From Neoscytalidium dimidiatum (Eukaryota; Ascomycota; Dothideomycetes; Botryosphaeriales; Botryosphaeriaceae), in assembly GCA_037367355.1 (NCBI GenBank), contig JAVSCG010000040.1:186001-250000 (forward strand): a DNA stretch of 64,000 nt, given 5' to 3'. Positions 23,466 through 34,765 of this stretch are shown piece after piece (positions within the stretch are counted from its first letter, which is position 1; each line of letters begins with the position of its first letter). A program made the position numbers and the translations under genes. Below the pieces are notes generated by a model. It saw only the letters and a list, made by a program, of their open reading frames with translations, was not told where the DNA came from and made no database searches.

Positions 23466-23489
23466 ATTGCTAGAGTTACACCTGTTACA
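23466..23489 (-). CDS. cob: cob exon 2, 24-nt micro-exon
   Basis: TGTAACAGGTG plus TAACTCTAGCAAT encodes V-T-G-V-T-L-A with split ends. Exon 1 ends CAGAT and exon 3 starts GCATTAC, giving I-Q-I-V-T-G-V-T-L-A-M-H-Y-N, the canonical cytochrome b text. G precedes it and it ends in T. The upstream stretch 23490-23926 is intron 1 sequence without a recognised gene. Confidence 0.88.
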
Positions 23490-23926
23490 CCAAAGCTTAA
23501 GACATAGCTCGGGTAAAAAACAAAGAACTGGTCTAAAATGGGTTGCTATAGCGACACACTATATATAGATACCAGAAATCTTCTCTGATATAGATTATTA
23601 GTACATTATCTTCGCAGGGGAGGGGAAGGAAAAAATAAATAACTTTTCTATAGCATTTTTTATATTTCTTTTCTTTCATTTTGAAAGATAAGAAATATCC
23701 AAGTAGGCTTATATTATTACACCTAATACCCAGCTTCTGAAAAATCTAGAGTAAACCTACTAGTAGTATTTATAAGAAAACCCCTCTGGAAACAGGGGAT
23801 AGAAAAAGATAAAACAACCTTTGCACTTTAACGTAAGTTAGATCAATCAAAAATAAAGAGAAAGAAGGAAAGGAAAGGAGAGAATAGGCGAGGCAGTAAG
23901 AGAAGATATACCTATTATGTACCGTA

Positions 23927-25319
23927 TTAAACTTTTTTAAAAGTAAATGTACCTATTACTTTACTTCGTATGGATATAGGTGCATTTTTGTTAATTCATC
24001 TTCCAACTGATACTTTACTTACTCCAAAATAATCAGCACATTCTGCATTTGATTTAAATTTAAAAGATTTAGAATTACCTAAATCAGTAACTAAAACACT
24101 TGAACCTATTTTATGCTTTATACCTGGTAAACCTTGAGAGTTCTTTTTTATAATTAATATACCAGATTGATCGGATTCAACATAATTACTAGCACTATTT
24201 AATAAAGCTATTATTTCCTTATTTATTTTATAGTCAAGTAACTTACGTTTAGTTCCCAATCTTGATTTTAATTTAGCTATAATAAGTTTTCCTTCAGGAA
24301 GATGATGTTTTCCTTCAGAAACTAAGAGATAAATTATTACTCAATCTATAAAATTTAAAACTTTAAAAGATAACCAAGGTAAATCTATTAAAAAAGATAT
24401 AAAAAGAGAAGCAGTGTTATTTCCTTTACCTATGTATAACACAGAATAAGGTTTTTGTTTTAAGCTATTAGGCTTACAATCTTCTATAGTTATGATAAGA
24501 CTCTCCCCTAATTTATGTAAATAATCTTTAATACAAACCAAAATGTACCGATTTGCAAAGCTTTGTGATAATTTAAATGCTATAGAAAAATTATTAAGAT
24601 AAAAACAACCTTCACCTTCAATAAAACCTAACAATCATTCCTTTGTTATGTTTACTGTATGAGATTCCGGTAATTTGAAATTTAATCTAGATTTATTCAT
24701 AGAATCTCTGATAGAGAGAACTTTTTTTAAAATAAGAGAATAACCCGGATCTTTGTAGGAAGGTATTTTTTTTTCAACCATATATTTATAATAAAGGTCT
24801 CGAGCTTCACATCAAGCTAAAAAATCTAATACTTTCGTAGTATTTAATTTACTAAAATAACCATACATTAATTTAAGTAATTTATCAGTATCTTCCTTGC
24901 TAGTTACTAAGAAAAAAGCTGTTTTGCTTTTTTCGTCCGCTCTTACAATACCAATACCACCTAATCATTTTTGTATAGTATATAATACATCTATATCTTT
25001 TACAGATAAATGTAAAACAAAAGAAAAAGTAATAGTAATGTATGTTATTACTTCACCTGACTTACTTAAAGATTTTCTTGAGGATTTTCTTATTAAGAAA
25101 TATCCTTCACCATCTGTAAAGCCTCTTAACCACTCACAAAATACATTAATTGATTTAATTTTATTTTCTTTAAGAGACAAAATTTTATTTTTAAGAATTG
25201 AAGAGGGATATGCCCCGGAAGATAAAATACAATAATCTAAGATATCATTATGATATTCTACAGGACAGAACATTGAAATACTAAGTCAATCAACTATCGC
25301 TAAAGTTACACCAGTCAAA
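23927..25319 (-). CDS. LAGLIDADG endonuclease with NUMOD-like tail, fused to cob exon 1
   Basis: In frame from exon 1 to TAA 23927. The first 24 intron bases mimic the downstream exon 2 (L-T-G-V-T-L-A). The motifs are WLRGFTDGEGYFL near 25090-25130 and WLLGFIEGEGCFYL near 24600-24640. The last 100 residues (KSFKFKSNAECADYFGVSKV) look like a NUMOD/helix-turn-helix DNA-binding extension. The frame is clean under code 4, so it is probably active. Confidence 0.85.
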
Positions 25320-25450
25320 ATCTGTATTACTAAACAAAAAGCTAATAAAGAACCGAAGTTTCATAAATAACTAATATTAGAAGGTTGAGGTGAGTCAATC
25401 ACATATGAATTAACCATTTTTAATAAAGGATGGCTTTTTAAAATTCTCAT
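25320..25450 (-). CDS. cob: cob exon 1
   Basis: Apocytochrome b of complex III. ATG at 25450, [17 protein letters not shown] to LVIQI. The exon ends CAGAT (in T). This boundary, not the seemingly natural TGVTLA further on, gives correct phase with exon 2. Confidence 0.93.
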
Positions 25451-25815
25451 TTTATTAAATAATAGGATCTAATTTTCTTTATAATTCCAAAGGAACTTAC
25501 CGGTCCTTATGAGAAATTGGTTAACATTAACCTTTATTTATTATATATACTGATTAAATATTAAGCTTTAGATAAAAATTTACCCTTCTCTTAAAAATAT
25601 ATATATAATATTATATATATGATTGCAACATATATGCAGTTATACCTAACATATTTATGTAAATATAATAGGTTATACACCACTCACCAAATAACCTAAT
25701 TTAAGTAGATAAAAATACGAAGAATATTTAAGATAATACTTATATCAAAAATTTATAAATAAGGATAAGATCTAATTAAGGCATTGAATATCGCCTTTTC
25801 AGATTATAAAACATT
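25451..25815. other. Spacer upstream of cob
   Basis: AT-rich with no recognised gene. The left part ends in about 20 T followed by 12 A (25816-25853), a long hairpin at the junction with the accessory island. Confidence 0.5.
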
Positions 25816-25819
25816 TCTC

Positions 25820-25822
25820 CCC

Positions 25823-25854
<32 letters not shown>

Positions 25855-26335
25855 TACAACCTCTTTATCCTTATCGTTAGTATGTAAGAATAAAGAATAT
25901 TCTAACTTATATAAGTAAGTTTTATCTAAACCCTCTAAGATTTCACCTAAAACTTTAACAAATTCATAATTTGGTTTGTTATCTGAAAAATCACTATCCG
26001 CACTAATACAAAGTGAAGATAATCATAAAAGTATTTGATCATTATTAAATGAAAAATTTATTGATGTACCTCTCGACAAGTTATTTTCCTTTCCGTTCCC
26101 AGAAGAAAATGAAGAGTAAAATTTCTTTTAATTATATTTAGCTTTATTAATACTATGGATAAAGTTAAGCATTTGTCTAGCTACGATTGAAGGAGTAGCT
26201 AGCTCTTCTAAACGCTTTCCAATTAGAGTAGAAGGAGCAGGACCCATATTAGAAGCCTTTAATCCTCTTCTAACATTAGAGTGAATACTTCTAACATTAG
26301 ATTTTATCCCGGCGATGGCCTGAGATCCACTACAT
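25820..26335 (-). pseudogene. Third copy of the shared N-terminal module, broken
   Basis: Minus-strand translation gives PAPSTLIGKRLEELATPS, then ARQMLNFIHSINKAKYN, a TAA at 26128-26130, then KKFYSSFSSGNGK and about 85 more residues. The module matches the polymerase N-terminus (31.53-31.68 kb) and the ORF at 26398-27465. The stop stands where the polymerase has Q. A short GC palindrome with TAG precedes it (about 26345-26370). The downstream part is unlike either relative and runs into the T/A homopolymer. Probably a dead member of the same family. Confidence 0.7.
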
Positions 26336-26397
26336 CAACCCTACGTGTTACCTCCCACGTAGGCTAAATTAGACTTAGAATTTAATCCTATAGTACT

Positions 26398-27465
26398 TTA
26401 ATTTCTTTTACCTAAGTCTTTAAACTTGTAACCTTTCGGCATACCTGGTTTTTTAAAACATGTATCAGGCTCTTTTCCATAATATATAATTTTATCCACA
26501 TTTTCACCTAAACTTAGATTTTGAAAATGTGGATCTGTTTGTTTTAAAATACTTAACTCTTCTATAACTGACCCTGCTCTAGTATTTTTTGCAAAACTGT
26601 AACCCAAATCCTTTAATAGTACTCGACCTTTATGATCCGGATTATTAATTTTAAATGCTTCCCTTTCAGCAGCTAAAATTTGTTGCACATTAGTTAAAGT
26701 TTCTTTATTAAGGGGTTCTATAGTTTTGACAGTATCTGCTATAACATTGACTTTATCTTCTACAATATTAGGATTACACATTTGTGTTAAAGACATAGGA
26801 TTAACAGATCTTACTCTTATATCTGTTACAACACCAGTTCCCTGATGGTTCCTAGAACTACCAATCCCTCCAGCAGAACTACCTTGTCCACCACTATTAC
26901 CAGTAGAATTATCCATAGTATTAACAATTCCTTTTCTCCCCGTATTGATCTCCTTACTACTATTATCCTTAATACCAGAAGGTAAATCAACTTCACCCAA
27001 AGGAATTTTAGGTCCATCAAGAAGATTGGGTAATTCATTAATGAGAAGCGATAAACCACTCATAAAAGAGTAAAAAGTAATAGAGATTCAATTAGTATAA
27101 TCAACAAAAACATTAACATCAATTATATCATTAATAAATCATCTAATAATAAACCCTATACCAAATATAATAACTATTTTTATAACCTTTTCTGTTCATT
27201 TAGATTTAGTATTAGATTTAGGCGTATTTTTAGGGCCAGAAGAGTGAGCCCCTTTTCCGCTCGACCCAGTTGAGTAGGAGTAAAAATTATTTTGATTTGC
27301 TTTTAATTTTTTCATACCATTAATAAATTTTAGCATTTCTCTTACTTCCATTGAATTAGTGGCTAATTTTCTTAGATGTTGCATTCTAAGCGTACTTGGA
27401 GCTGGCGATGCTATTCTTTTTGGTATTAATTCAAGATATATTTTATTTAATTTGTTAGTTGTCAT
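26398..27465 (-). CDS. Accessory membrane protein with polymerase-like N-terminal module (355 aa)
   Basis: ATG at 27465 to TAA 26398, one frame under code 4 (TGA at 27196-27198 is Trp). Residues 20-75 hold the shared module (PAPSTLRMQHLRKLATN, then REMLKFINGMKKLKANQ and NNFYSYSTG). Next come a Lys/Ser/Pro-rich stretch, a transmembrane segment (KVIKIVIIFGIGFIIRW), a second hydrophobic segment, a Gly/Ser/Asn linker (about 150-185) and a soluble C-terminal domain with coiled-coil-like IVEDKVNVIADTVKTI. Function unknown. The shared module and island location tie it to the plasmid-type polymerase. Confidence 0.72.
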
Positions 27466-27980
27466 GATTTGTTTTTAATTTGGTCTTACAAGTATAATCT
27501 AACGATTAGACGATACATAAGGGAATCTACGTCATTTTACCGTGGGCTACTCCTCCTGTTACTTCTTACCTTACAATTAGATCTATTCCTTATGAAGAAC
27601 AGCAAAAGAACGTCAGATCTGCTTTTGATCTTACCTTCTTTTTGTTGATGTTATAAGACATAGGCCCGGTACCAGTTCCATATCCTCGTCACTCTATACT
27701 CTCTTCAGCATTCTCCTCCAGGTAGGCTTAGCACTTTGGGGTTGCCGCTGCTATCTACAAACACCTATCCCTATATAGAGTTTTGTCAATTTTCCTGTCG
27801 GTAGCTTAACTTACTATAAATCAACTAAATTAACTTCAGATCATCCACATATCTAATTGTAACAACTAAACTACTTCAGTCGACCCCCACCTATAGTTTA
27901 ATCATATGAAAGGTATTTATAAATTTGGATAAATGGTAGTAACCTTTTCCTATCCAAATTTATAAATACCACCAATTATG
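27466..27980 (-). ncRNA. Non-coding leader of the 355-aa ORF, relatively GC-rich, with terminal hairpin
   Basis: About 450 nt without an open frame and with more GC than its surroundings lie directly upstream of ATG 27465. At its far end a perfect 20-bp inverted repeat (27912-27931 / 27951-27970, GGTATTTATAAATTTGGATA) could be a terminator or processing hairpin. A similar GC-shifted leader precedes the polymerase on the other strand. I could not assign an RNA family. Confidence 0.4.
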
Positions 27981-28153
27981 TTACCCTCGGAATCCCTAAG
28001 AACTCCGCACCCACCCTCACTAAATTAACTCCTTTCTCGGGATATTTTTATGATACTCGCTAGTTAATTCAGTTACCAAACATTCTTTTTTTTTTTAATA
28101 TGTCATTTGTAATTATCACATAATTACGACATATAAAATATGTGATGACAGAT

Positions 28154-28654
28154 TTAATCATAGAAAGATTTTTCATCAAATTCTGGAAATTTATTCTTTA
28201 TATGATCCACAAACGATTCTAATTCTAACTCAATCGTTTTTTCGAATCTTCTTTTTTCAATAGGTCTATGCTTTAATAAAGATATCTTATTTTCATTAAT
28301 TTTATATGATTTATCAAATTCTTTTATAAAATCTACAATTTCATTATAATTATTCAATAATTCTATATCTAAATTATAACTTTTTGAAAATAACCCTCTT
28401 ATAAATGCTCTCACACCTATATCTTCAAAATTATCTCCTAATTCTGTCTTCCCCATTATTATATTATTTAGCTCTTTAATTAAATAAATTTTAACTTTAT
28501 TATTATCTGGTAAACTAGATAGAATATATTCACAATATTCTATATTTTCTTTAATATTAGCATTAAAAACAATATGGGCTAAAAGTTTATTCTTTGAGAT
28601 ATTTTTAATAGATTTTTCTATTAGATTATTATTATTTGTATAATTTTTAGTCAT
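28154..28654 (-). CDS. Hypothetical protein (166 aa) in the accessory island
   Basis: ATG at 28652-28654, stop 28154; a GTG at 28693 could add 13 residues. Soluble and mostly helical by composition, rich in Asn, Lys, Glu and Ile, with no TM segment or motif I recognise. AT-biased codon use like the other island ORFs. No homopolymer lesion. Function unknown. Confidence 0.55.
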   Translation of the reverse strand: MTKNYTNNNNLIEKSIKNISKNKLLAHIVFNANIKENIEYCEYILSSLPDNNKVKIYLIKELNNIIMGKTELGDNFEDIGVRAFIRGLFSKSYNLDIELLNNYNEIVDFIKEFDKSYKINENKISLLKHRPIEKRRFEKTIELELESFVDHIKNKFPEFDEKSFYD

Positions 28655-28777
28655 GATATGTAATATATAAGATAAAAGAGGTAATATTTCCACCTCAAAT
28701 TGATTAAGTTTCTTCTTTAAAGACTCTTAAGAAAAAAAAAAAAAAAATAAATAAAAACTAACTATAAATTAATATAT

Positions 28778-28859
28778 TGAAGATAGTAGGATTTGAACCT
28801 ACTAAACAATTAGGATCTCCCCCTTACTTCTAATTATAAAACTACCAACAAGTATCTCC
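28778..28859 (-). tRNA. tRNA-like gene with an oversized anticodon loop
   Basis: The acceptor GGAGATA/TATCTTC and the T arm GTAGG-TTCAAAT-CCTAC are intact. The anticodon stem ATTAG/CTAAT encloses a 16-nt loop (AAGTAAGGGGGAGATC) instead of 7. It is a tRNA with an insertion, or a tRNA-derived element. Anticodon not assignable. Confidence 0.5.
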
Positions 28860-29066
28860 TATCAATTATGTTGTGTTTTTAGTTTTATTTAATATATTAA
28901 ATAGTAAGGTATTATCTTTATATTTACTTGTTAATAAGTGGTTCAAAAAAAATCACCTTTATAAAAAGAAAATTCTAATAACTTTTTACTTTTTGCATAA
29001 GTAATATAATATTATAGGGAACCCAAATAAATAATTTATTTAATTCTTAAGTATTTAAATACTTAT

Positions 29067-29126
29067 TGATTTATAAATTTGGAATATTTAAAGTTGTATT
29101 CTATTCATTCCAAATTTATAAATCAA
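29067..29126. repeat. Hairpin related to the one at 27.9 kb
   Basis: TTGATTTATAAATTTGGAAT and its exact complement, 20 nt apart. Shares the core TTTATAAATTTGGA with 27912-27970. Confidence 0.75.
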
Positions 29127-29155
29127 CTATAAACCTTTAAGGGGTTCCCTTTATA

Positions 29156-29258
29156 AAGATATACCTACTAATGGGTCGGAATGTAACAAATGAGTCTACT
29201 ATAAAGAGGGGTCCCTAATTAAATTTTACTAAAGACTAAAAGAAATAATCTAAATGCG
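29156..29258. repeat. Degenerate direct repeat, copy 1 (copy 2 at 30442-30542)
   Basis: Both copies start AAAGATATAC and end ATAATCTAAAT with recognisably similar interiors (AATGGRTC, ACTAAAGA). They bracket the central part of the spacer upstream of the polymerase. Confidence 0.6.
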
Positions 29259-29290
29259 TAAAATAATATTAAAGCCCAATCATAGAATTT

Positions 29291-29350
29291 GTATACAAGC
29301 AATACTTTCATTATAATCCACCACAGATATCTCCTTTATATAATTTCTTA
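29291..29350. repeat. 60-nt inverted repeat, arm 1
   Basis: Pairs with 30820-30879 in inverted orientation, 58 of 60 positions identical by eye. A terminal-inverted-repeat-like pair about 1.5 kb apart, upstream of the polymerase. It could be a rearranged plasmid terminus. Confidence 0.85.
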
Positions 29351-30819
29351 TCCTTATGAATAAGGATAAGAAGATCAGGACTCGAACCTATAATATAAAT
29401 AAAGAAGAATAAGATCAGCAACAGGAGAACCTATTGTAGAGTTTTTATATGTAAAAATGAATATAAGGTGATATCTATCTCTTATATGTTAAGGAGATAT
29501 AGATCAGTCTATAATATAGTAATAAGTTCTATTATATCTTTTTTATTCAATAGTTTTGTAATTTTACCGTTAACATACAATAAATCACCAGTTTCTAGAG
29601 ATGTATTATGTATATAAGCTAAAATAGATAAAGTTAAATATAAGTGTTTAAATTGGATATATTTATGTGTAGCTTTAAACTTATTGTCATTTATATCAAT
29701 AATAATAGGTTATAAAACAGGATAAACAAAAGTCAAAAAACCTGAAATTTCTCTGAATAAAGGTAATAATATATTTGAAGATGGATATTTAAATTTTTTT
29801 TTTATTTTCTATGAATAAATTATTAATATTAAGTAATAAAAAATCTAATTGAGAGAGTAGATGAGTTTTCAGCTGCGTCTGGAATCTGCACCAATGAGTA
29901 ATACATCATTTTTAATGAGTGCTCTTTTAGAATGACATCTTACTCTTAGGCGCAGGGAAACGTAGGTTATTTTTGAGTTGTACTAGTTTGAACGATGTTT
30001 TGATTTTTTTTAACCTCACTATTGAGAACTAAGAACTTTTCTAAGGTTTGGTGTTTTCTAGATCAGATTAAGAGGAATTTTATTTTTTTTAATTTTTACA
30101 GCTTAAATCACCCTCGGTCATTTTTTGGTGTTTGTTTGGAGGGATAGAACGCCTTTGATTGTTGGTACACTTTTTTTATTTATCCACATTTAATGCTTTT
30201 TATACATATATATAAACGATTAATTACTTTGCAATTTCTCCTTCATAAATATGTATATTATGAAACGCAGGTCCTTTTTGAGTTGTACTAGTTTGATCGG
30301 TGTTTTTATTTTGTATTTATTATTATTTGATTTGTACTTGTTTTAAGTCAAATATTATTTTTAGCTTCTTTTGGATGGATAGGATTATTTTATTTATTTG
30401 TTTATAAAAATCAATAGCTAAACACCTTTAAAGTTCTATCTAAAGATATACAACTAATGGATCAGAAGGCAATCAATGGGTCTCCAATAAACCCTGATTA
30501 AAAATAACTAAAGAATAAAAGATTATAATCTAAATAAAATATAAATTAGGCTCTTTTTATTTCCCAGCTAAGCGTAAGCTTAGCTGGTTTATACAAATAA
30601 ATAGGAAAGAAGTGAAATCTTAAAGGTGAAACAGCTAGAACTAAAGTAGACCCAAAGATAGGTTTTCCAGAAGAAAAAAGGTAATATTCGAAAGGGAAAG
30701 TCCAGGAAACCGCAGGTGTCATGGTGGGAGGGGGGACCCACTGGGGGGAGGGCAATAGCCCTCCACTATAAAATAAAAATAATAAAAATTTATAGAATAA
30801 GGGTAAATATAAGTCTTAA
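29351..30819. other. Spacer between inverted repeats
   Basis: Contains a tRNA-like T arm (about 29365-29440, minus), two copies of a 45-nt direct repeat (29957-30002 and 30262-30306; shared core TTTTTGAGTTGTACTAGTTT), a GC element (30715-30775) and no supportable gene. A 69-codon open stretch at 30546-30755 is not convincing. Confidence 0.55.
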
Positions 30820-30879
30820 TAAGAAATTATATAAAGGAGATATCTGTGGAGGATTATAATGAAAGTATTGCCTGTATAC
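30820..30879. repeat. 60-nt inverted repeat, arm 2
   Basis: Inverted partner of 29291-29350 with two mismatches. It lies about 500 nt before the polymerase start. Confidence 0.85.
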
Positions 30880-30929
30880 TTTCTTTGTATTTTAGGTACG
30901 ATTCCTATTATCTCCAATGCCGGTTTAAC

Positions 30930-31377
30930 CGGCTATATTTAGTATATATATTTATATTTATAGGGGCAGTATAGGAAAGGGACCTATGCTGGGAGAAATA
31001 ATCTCCTCTGTATCCGACTCCTAATGCAAAGCCTCCTACTTCCAAAGAGTAGGTTAGTTGCCATCCACACGCCAAATGCTATTCGTAATAAGGTGGTCTG
31101 TTGTTAACCACTGGTTAGACCTTGACCCGAAAGGGAATAAAGTACCTATTCATGACCTAGTATTCATAACTAGTGGGTGTGGTAGGGCAAGAGCTGTAGC
31201 AAGCTGCGTTAACCTAAATCCGTTACGGTTTCTCTCAAATGCAATCGGAAGCGGATATGGTTTGATTATATGTGGCGCAGATACTAAACTGTCTGAGTAT
31301 TGACAGTCGATCCCTCTTAATCGAAAGGGACCGTTCTTGAAAGACTAATTTGGTATACTTATTTTTAAACAAAAGAC
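30930..31377 (+). ncRNA. GC-shifted leader of the DNA polymerase
   Basis: About 400 nt of higher GC content with no open frame precede ATG 31378. Local complementarity is visible (for example TCGATCCCTC against GAAAGGGACCG). It mirrors in position and composition the leader of the 355-aa ORF. RNA family not recognised. Confidence 0.4.
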
Positions 31378-31676
31378 ATGAAAAATTTAAATAACAACAT
31401 TAAAACGCTAGCTACGCGTATAAACTTAGCAAATAATGCAACTATTGGGTTTAATAAAGCTTCTAAAAGAAGAAGAAGTTATAGTAATAAGGTGGGGAAT
31501 AGATGATGAATTAAACCATCAAAGGCTATGCCTGCTCCAAGTACGCTTAGAATGCTACATTTAGAAAAGTTAGCTTCAACTCCAACTCCACAAGGATACG
31601 AAGCTAGACAAATGCTTAACTTTATTCATACTATGAATAAATTAAAACATAATCAAAAGAAATTTTACTCTTCTAG

Positions 31677-31830
31677 TCCCCCCTGGGGGCCTGCCCCTCA
31701 GGGTCGGGGACCTCCCCTCCCCCCGAGGGGAAGTACGAGGGAAAAAAGAAAAGTAGAAAAAATTTGATTAGATAATTATATATTCCCTTCTACCCAGGGG
31801 GTGGTCCCACCTCATGGGGAGGACTCCGCA
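31677..31830. repeat. Two GC-rich elements in the polymerase N-terminal region
   Basis: CTAGTCCCCCCTGGGGG-type block at 31675-31740, then a second at about 31788-31830 (GGGGGTGGTCCC, GGGGACTAG). Both stay in frame, adding Pro/Gly-rich residues directly after KKFYSSS. Confidence 0.75.
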
Positions 31831-34702
31831 ATGGGGACTAGTTTAAAATTGTTTAAAGAAAGATTGTTCTTTACTGGTAAATTAAAAGCAGGTGTAGAAT
31901 ATTTTGTTATTGTAAAAATTAGAATGGGTAATGTTTATCGTAATGTAGGTGAAAAGCAAGAAGAATTCAAATTTTATTCAATTGAAGATGCATCTTTTGA
32001 AAGATTATTTGAAACTATAAATGATAAATTAAATCATTTAAATGAATATCCATCAGATAGTAGTTTAGATTATTCTTCTTTTGATAGTTTATTATTAGAA
32101 TTTTATCAAGTAAACGTTAAAGATGAATTAAAATCTTATAATTTATCAAAATTAAAGGATAAATTGGCTAGAACTGAGTTCGATAATACCAAAAAAATGT
32201 TTAATTATTTTGGTTATTCTATATTTGACATTAAAGGTAATCCTTTAGAATTTAACTTAGATGAAAAAGGGTTGTATATTAAAGGGTTAAAATCTTTGGA
32301 AGGTTTCAAGAATTTTGAAGAATTCTTTTTTTCTAAATTAAAATCAAAGCATAAAGATTATATTCTAGATATTAAAAGTAAATTGTATTTAATAGAATTT
32401 AAAAATAGACAATTTTATTATAGTATTGAATAATATAAAAGATAATGAAGTAGAAAAATTGTTTCAATAGATTTGGTCAACTAGTATCTAGATGTAAAGA
32501 TGTTAATCTACAAAATGGTAATTTACGTAGAGAATCAGGTAATATGGTTCATATTTTTAATAGTGAATATGATCTAATAATGAGCGAAAAGAAAATAGGA
32601 CTTAGTCCTATTAAAAGTGAATTTGCAAAAGTTTCTGAAGGTTTTGTACCCAATACAAATATTGGGGTTTTAGATCTTGAAACTTATGAACGTGACGGAG
32701 TGGCTAAATGTTTTGCTGTAGGTTTCTATGCATCTATAGATGAAACATGTAGAACGTTTTACATAAATAAAGATTTAGATAGTAACGAATTAATGAAACG
32801 TTGTATCGATGAACTGTTAAGACCAAAATATAAAGATATTACATTTTACGTTCATAATCTTGGAAAATATGATGGTAATTTTATACCTAAAATAATAACT
32901 TCTTTTAATCAAAATTATAATAATATTGAAGATCATTATAATATAAATAGTATCAATAGAAAAAGTGATATATTACGTTTAGTAATAAAGAAAAAAAATA
33001 GATGGAAAAGTTAGAAAATTAATATTACAAGATAGTCTTGCAATATTACCTAGATCTTTAAGAGATCTTTGTAAAGATTATAAAGTTTCTATATCTAAAG
33101 GTCATTTTCCCTATGAATTCTGTAATAAAGATACACTATTCTATATAGGGAAAACACCAGACATTTACTTCTATAAAGATCTAGTGGATTCAGATGTTGA
33201 TGATAAAGATATTGAAAGAGTTAGATATGAAAGGTATAACCAATTATATAAAGAGGAATGGGATTTAAAAGAAGAATGTCTTAAATATTTAGAAAAAGAT
33301 TTATTAAGTTTATATGAAGTTTTAATCAAAGTTTGTAAATCTTTACATTTATTATTTGATATTCAAATGGTTGATCATATAACTGTTTCAAGTATGTCAA
33401 TGTCAATATTTTTAAATAAGTATTATAAAATAGGTGAAAAACCTTTACCTTTAATAAACAATAAAACAATATTTGATGATATACATCATGCATATTATGG
33501 AGGTAGAGTTGAAGTGTATAACCCTATACCTGATGAAGGTTCTTTTTATTATGATGTCAACTCGTTATATCCATTTGCTTCTTTATCACCTCTTCCTGGA
33601 ACTAATTGTATATATAGAGAATATCACATAGAAAAACCAATATTATCAGATCTATTTGGATTTTACTATTGTAAAGTAGAATTATATAATAATTACTTAG
33701 GATTATTACCATATAGAGATGAAACAGGTGTATTATCTTTCCCTAATGGTGGATGATATGGTTGATTTTTCTCTGAGGAGTTGAAATTTGCGTCAGAACA
33801 TGGAGCAGAAATTGAAATAATAAAAGGTTATAATTTTAATAAAGTTGATTCTGTTTTTAGTGAATTTGTTAATGATATTTATCAAATAAAATCAAATCCA
33901 AGAAATGATACAGAGAAAAATGTTTCTAAATTAATTTTAAATAGTTTAATTGGTAGATTTGGTATGGATTTTTATAAAAGTGTTACAAAACTAGTAGATC
34001 AGGAACATCATGATTATATTACGACAACTAGAATAGTAAAAGATTCAAAAATGATTGATGATAATTTATATATAGATTGTTATATACCAAGTATAAATAA
34101 AGAGATTTGTGATAAATTTGGAGTAGATTTTACTAAAGCTTTAAATTATGAAAAATATGATGATATAAAAGATGTAAAATCATATAAAACTGTATCTATT
34201 ACAACTGCTGCAGCTGTACTTTCATACGCTAGAATTCATATGGCAAGAATTATGTTATATATCATTAATAATGGTGGTACTATTTATTATCATGATACTG
34301 ATAGTATAGTAACTAATTTTAAACTACCTGAGGATTTAGTAAATCAAAAAGAATTAGGTAAATTAAAATTAGAGTATATTATTAAAAAAGGATTATTTGT
34401 TGGGGATAAAACATATTGTATCGTACCTATTGAAGGTAAAACGGTTAAAAGAGCTAAAGCTATTAAAAGTGAATATCTTACATATGACGACTACTTAAAA
34501 ATGTATAATATGGAAGTATTAGAAAATGCAATTAAAGTTAGTTCTGTCAGAGATATAACACAGGGTAGTGTTCTTATTAAAACAAAAAATGATGTTAATT
34601 TAGATGTTACTCAATACAATAAACGTAAAAGAATATTCAAAAAAGGTAAGTGAGTAGGAACTAAACCTATAGTAGTAGGTAATAACAAGAGTTATTATTC
34701 TA

Positions 34703-34765
34703 GTCCCTTCGGGCCTGCCCCGAATTATTAAGGGACCTCACCTGCCCCTTTATAATCCGGGGAAG
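34703..34765. repeat. GC-rich element at the polymerase 3' end
   Basis: CTAGTCCCTTCGGGCCTGC... GAATTATTAAGGGACCTC; almost the same as 46012-46118. It introduces TAA 34729; beyond it the frame resumes for about 50 codons. Confidence 0.8.

Noticed and set aside
25298..25319. Extending cob exon 1 to TGVTLA
   Set aside because: It would duplicate the segment and break the phase with exon 2; ending exon 1 at CAGAT gives the exact protein and U/G splice rules.
26826..27059. Second minus-strand frame overlapping the 355-aa ORF
   Set aside because: Hydrophobic by codon shift only; the other frame has the conserved module and continuous length.
30546..30755. 69-codon minus-strand frame ending LSWEIKRA
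   Set aside because: Partly inside a GC element, no homologue recognised, no neighbours in the same frame; treated as chance.
31058..31303. 81-codon plus-strand frame before the polymerase
   Set aside because: Lies in the GC-shifted non-coding leader and shows no conserved pattern; the polymerase has its own ATG at 31378.
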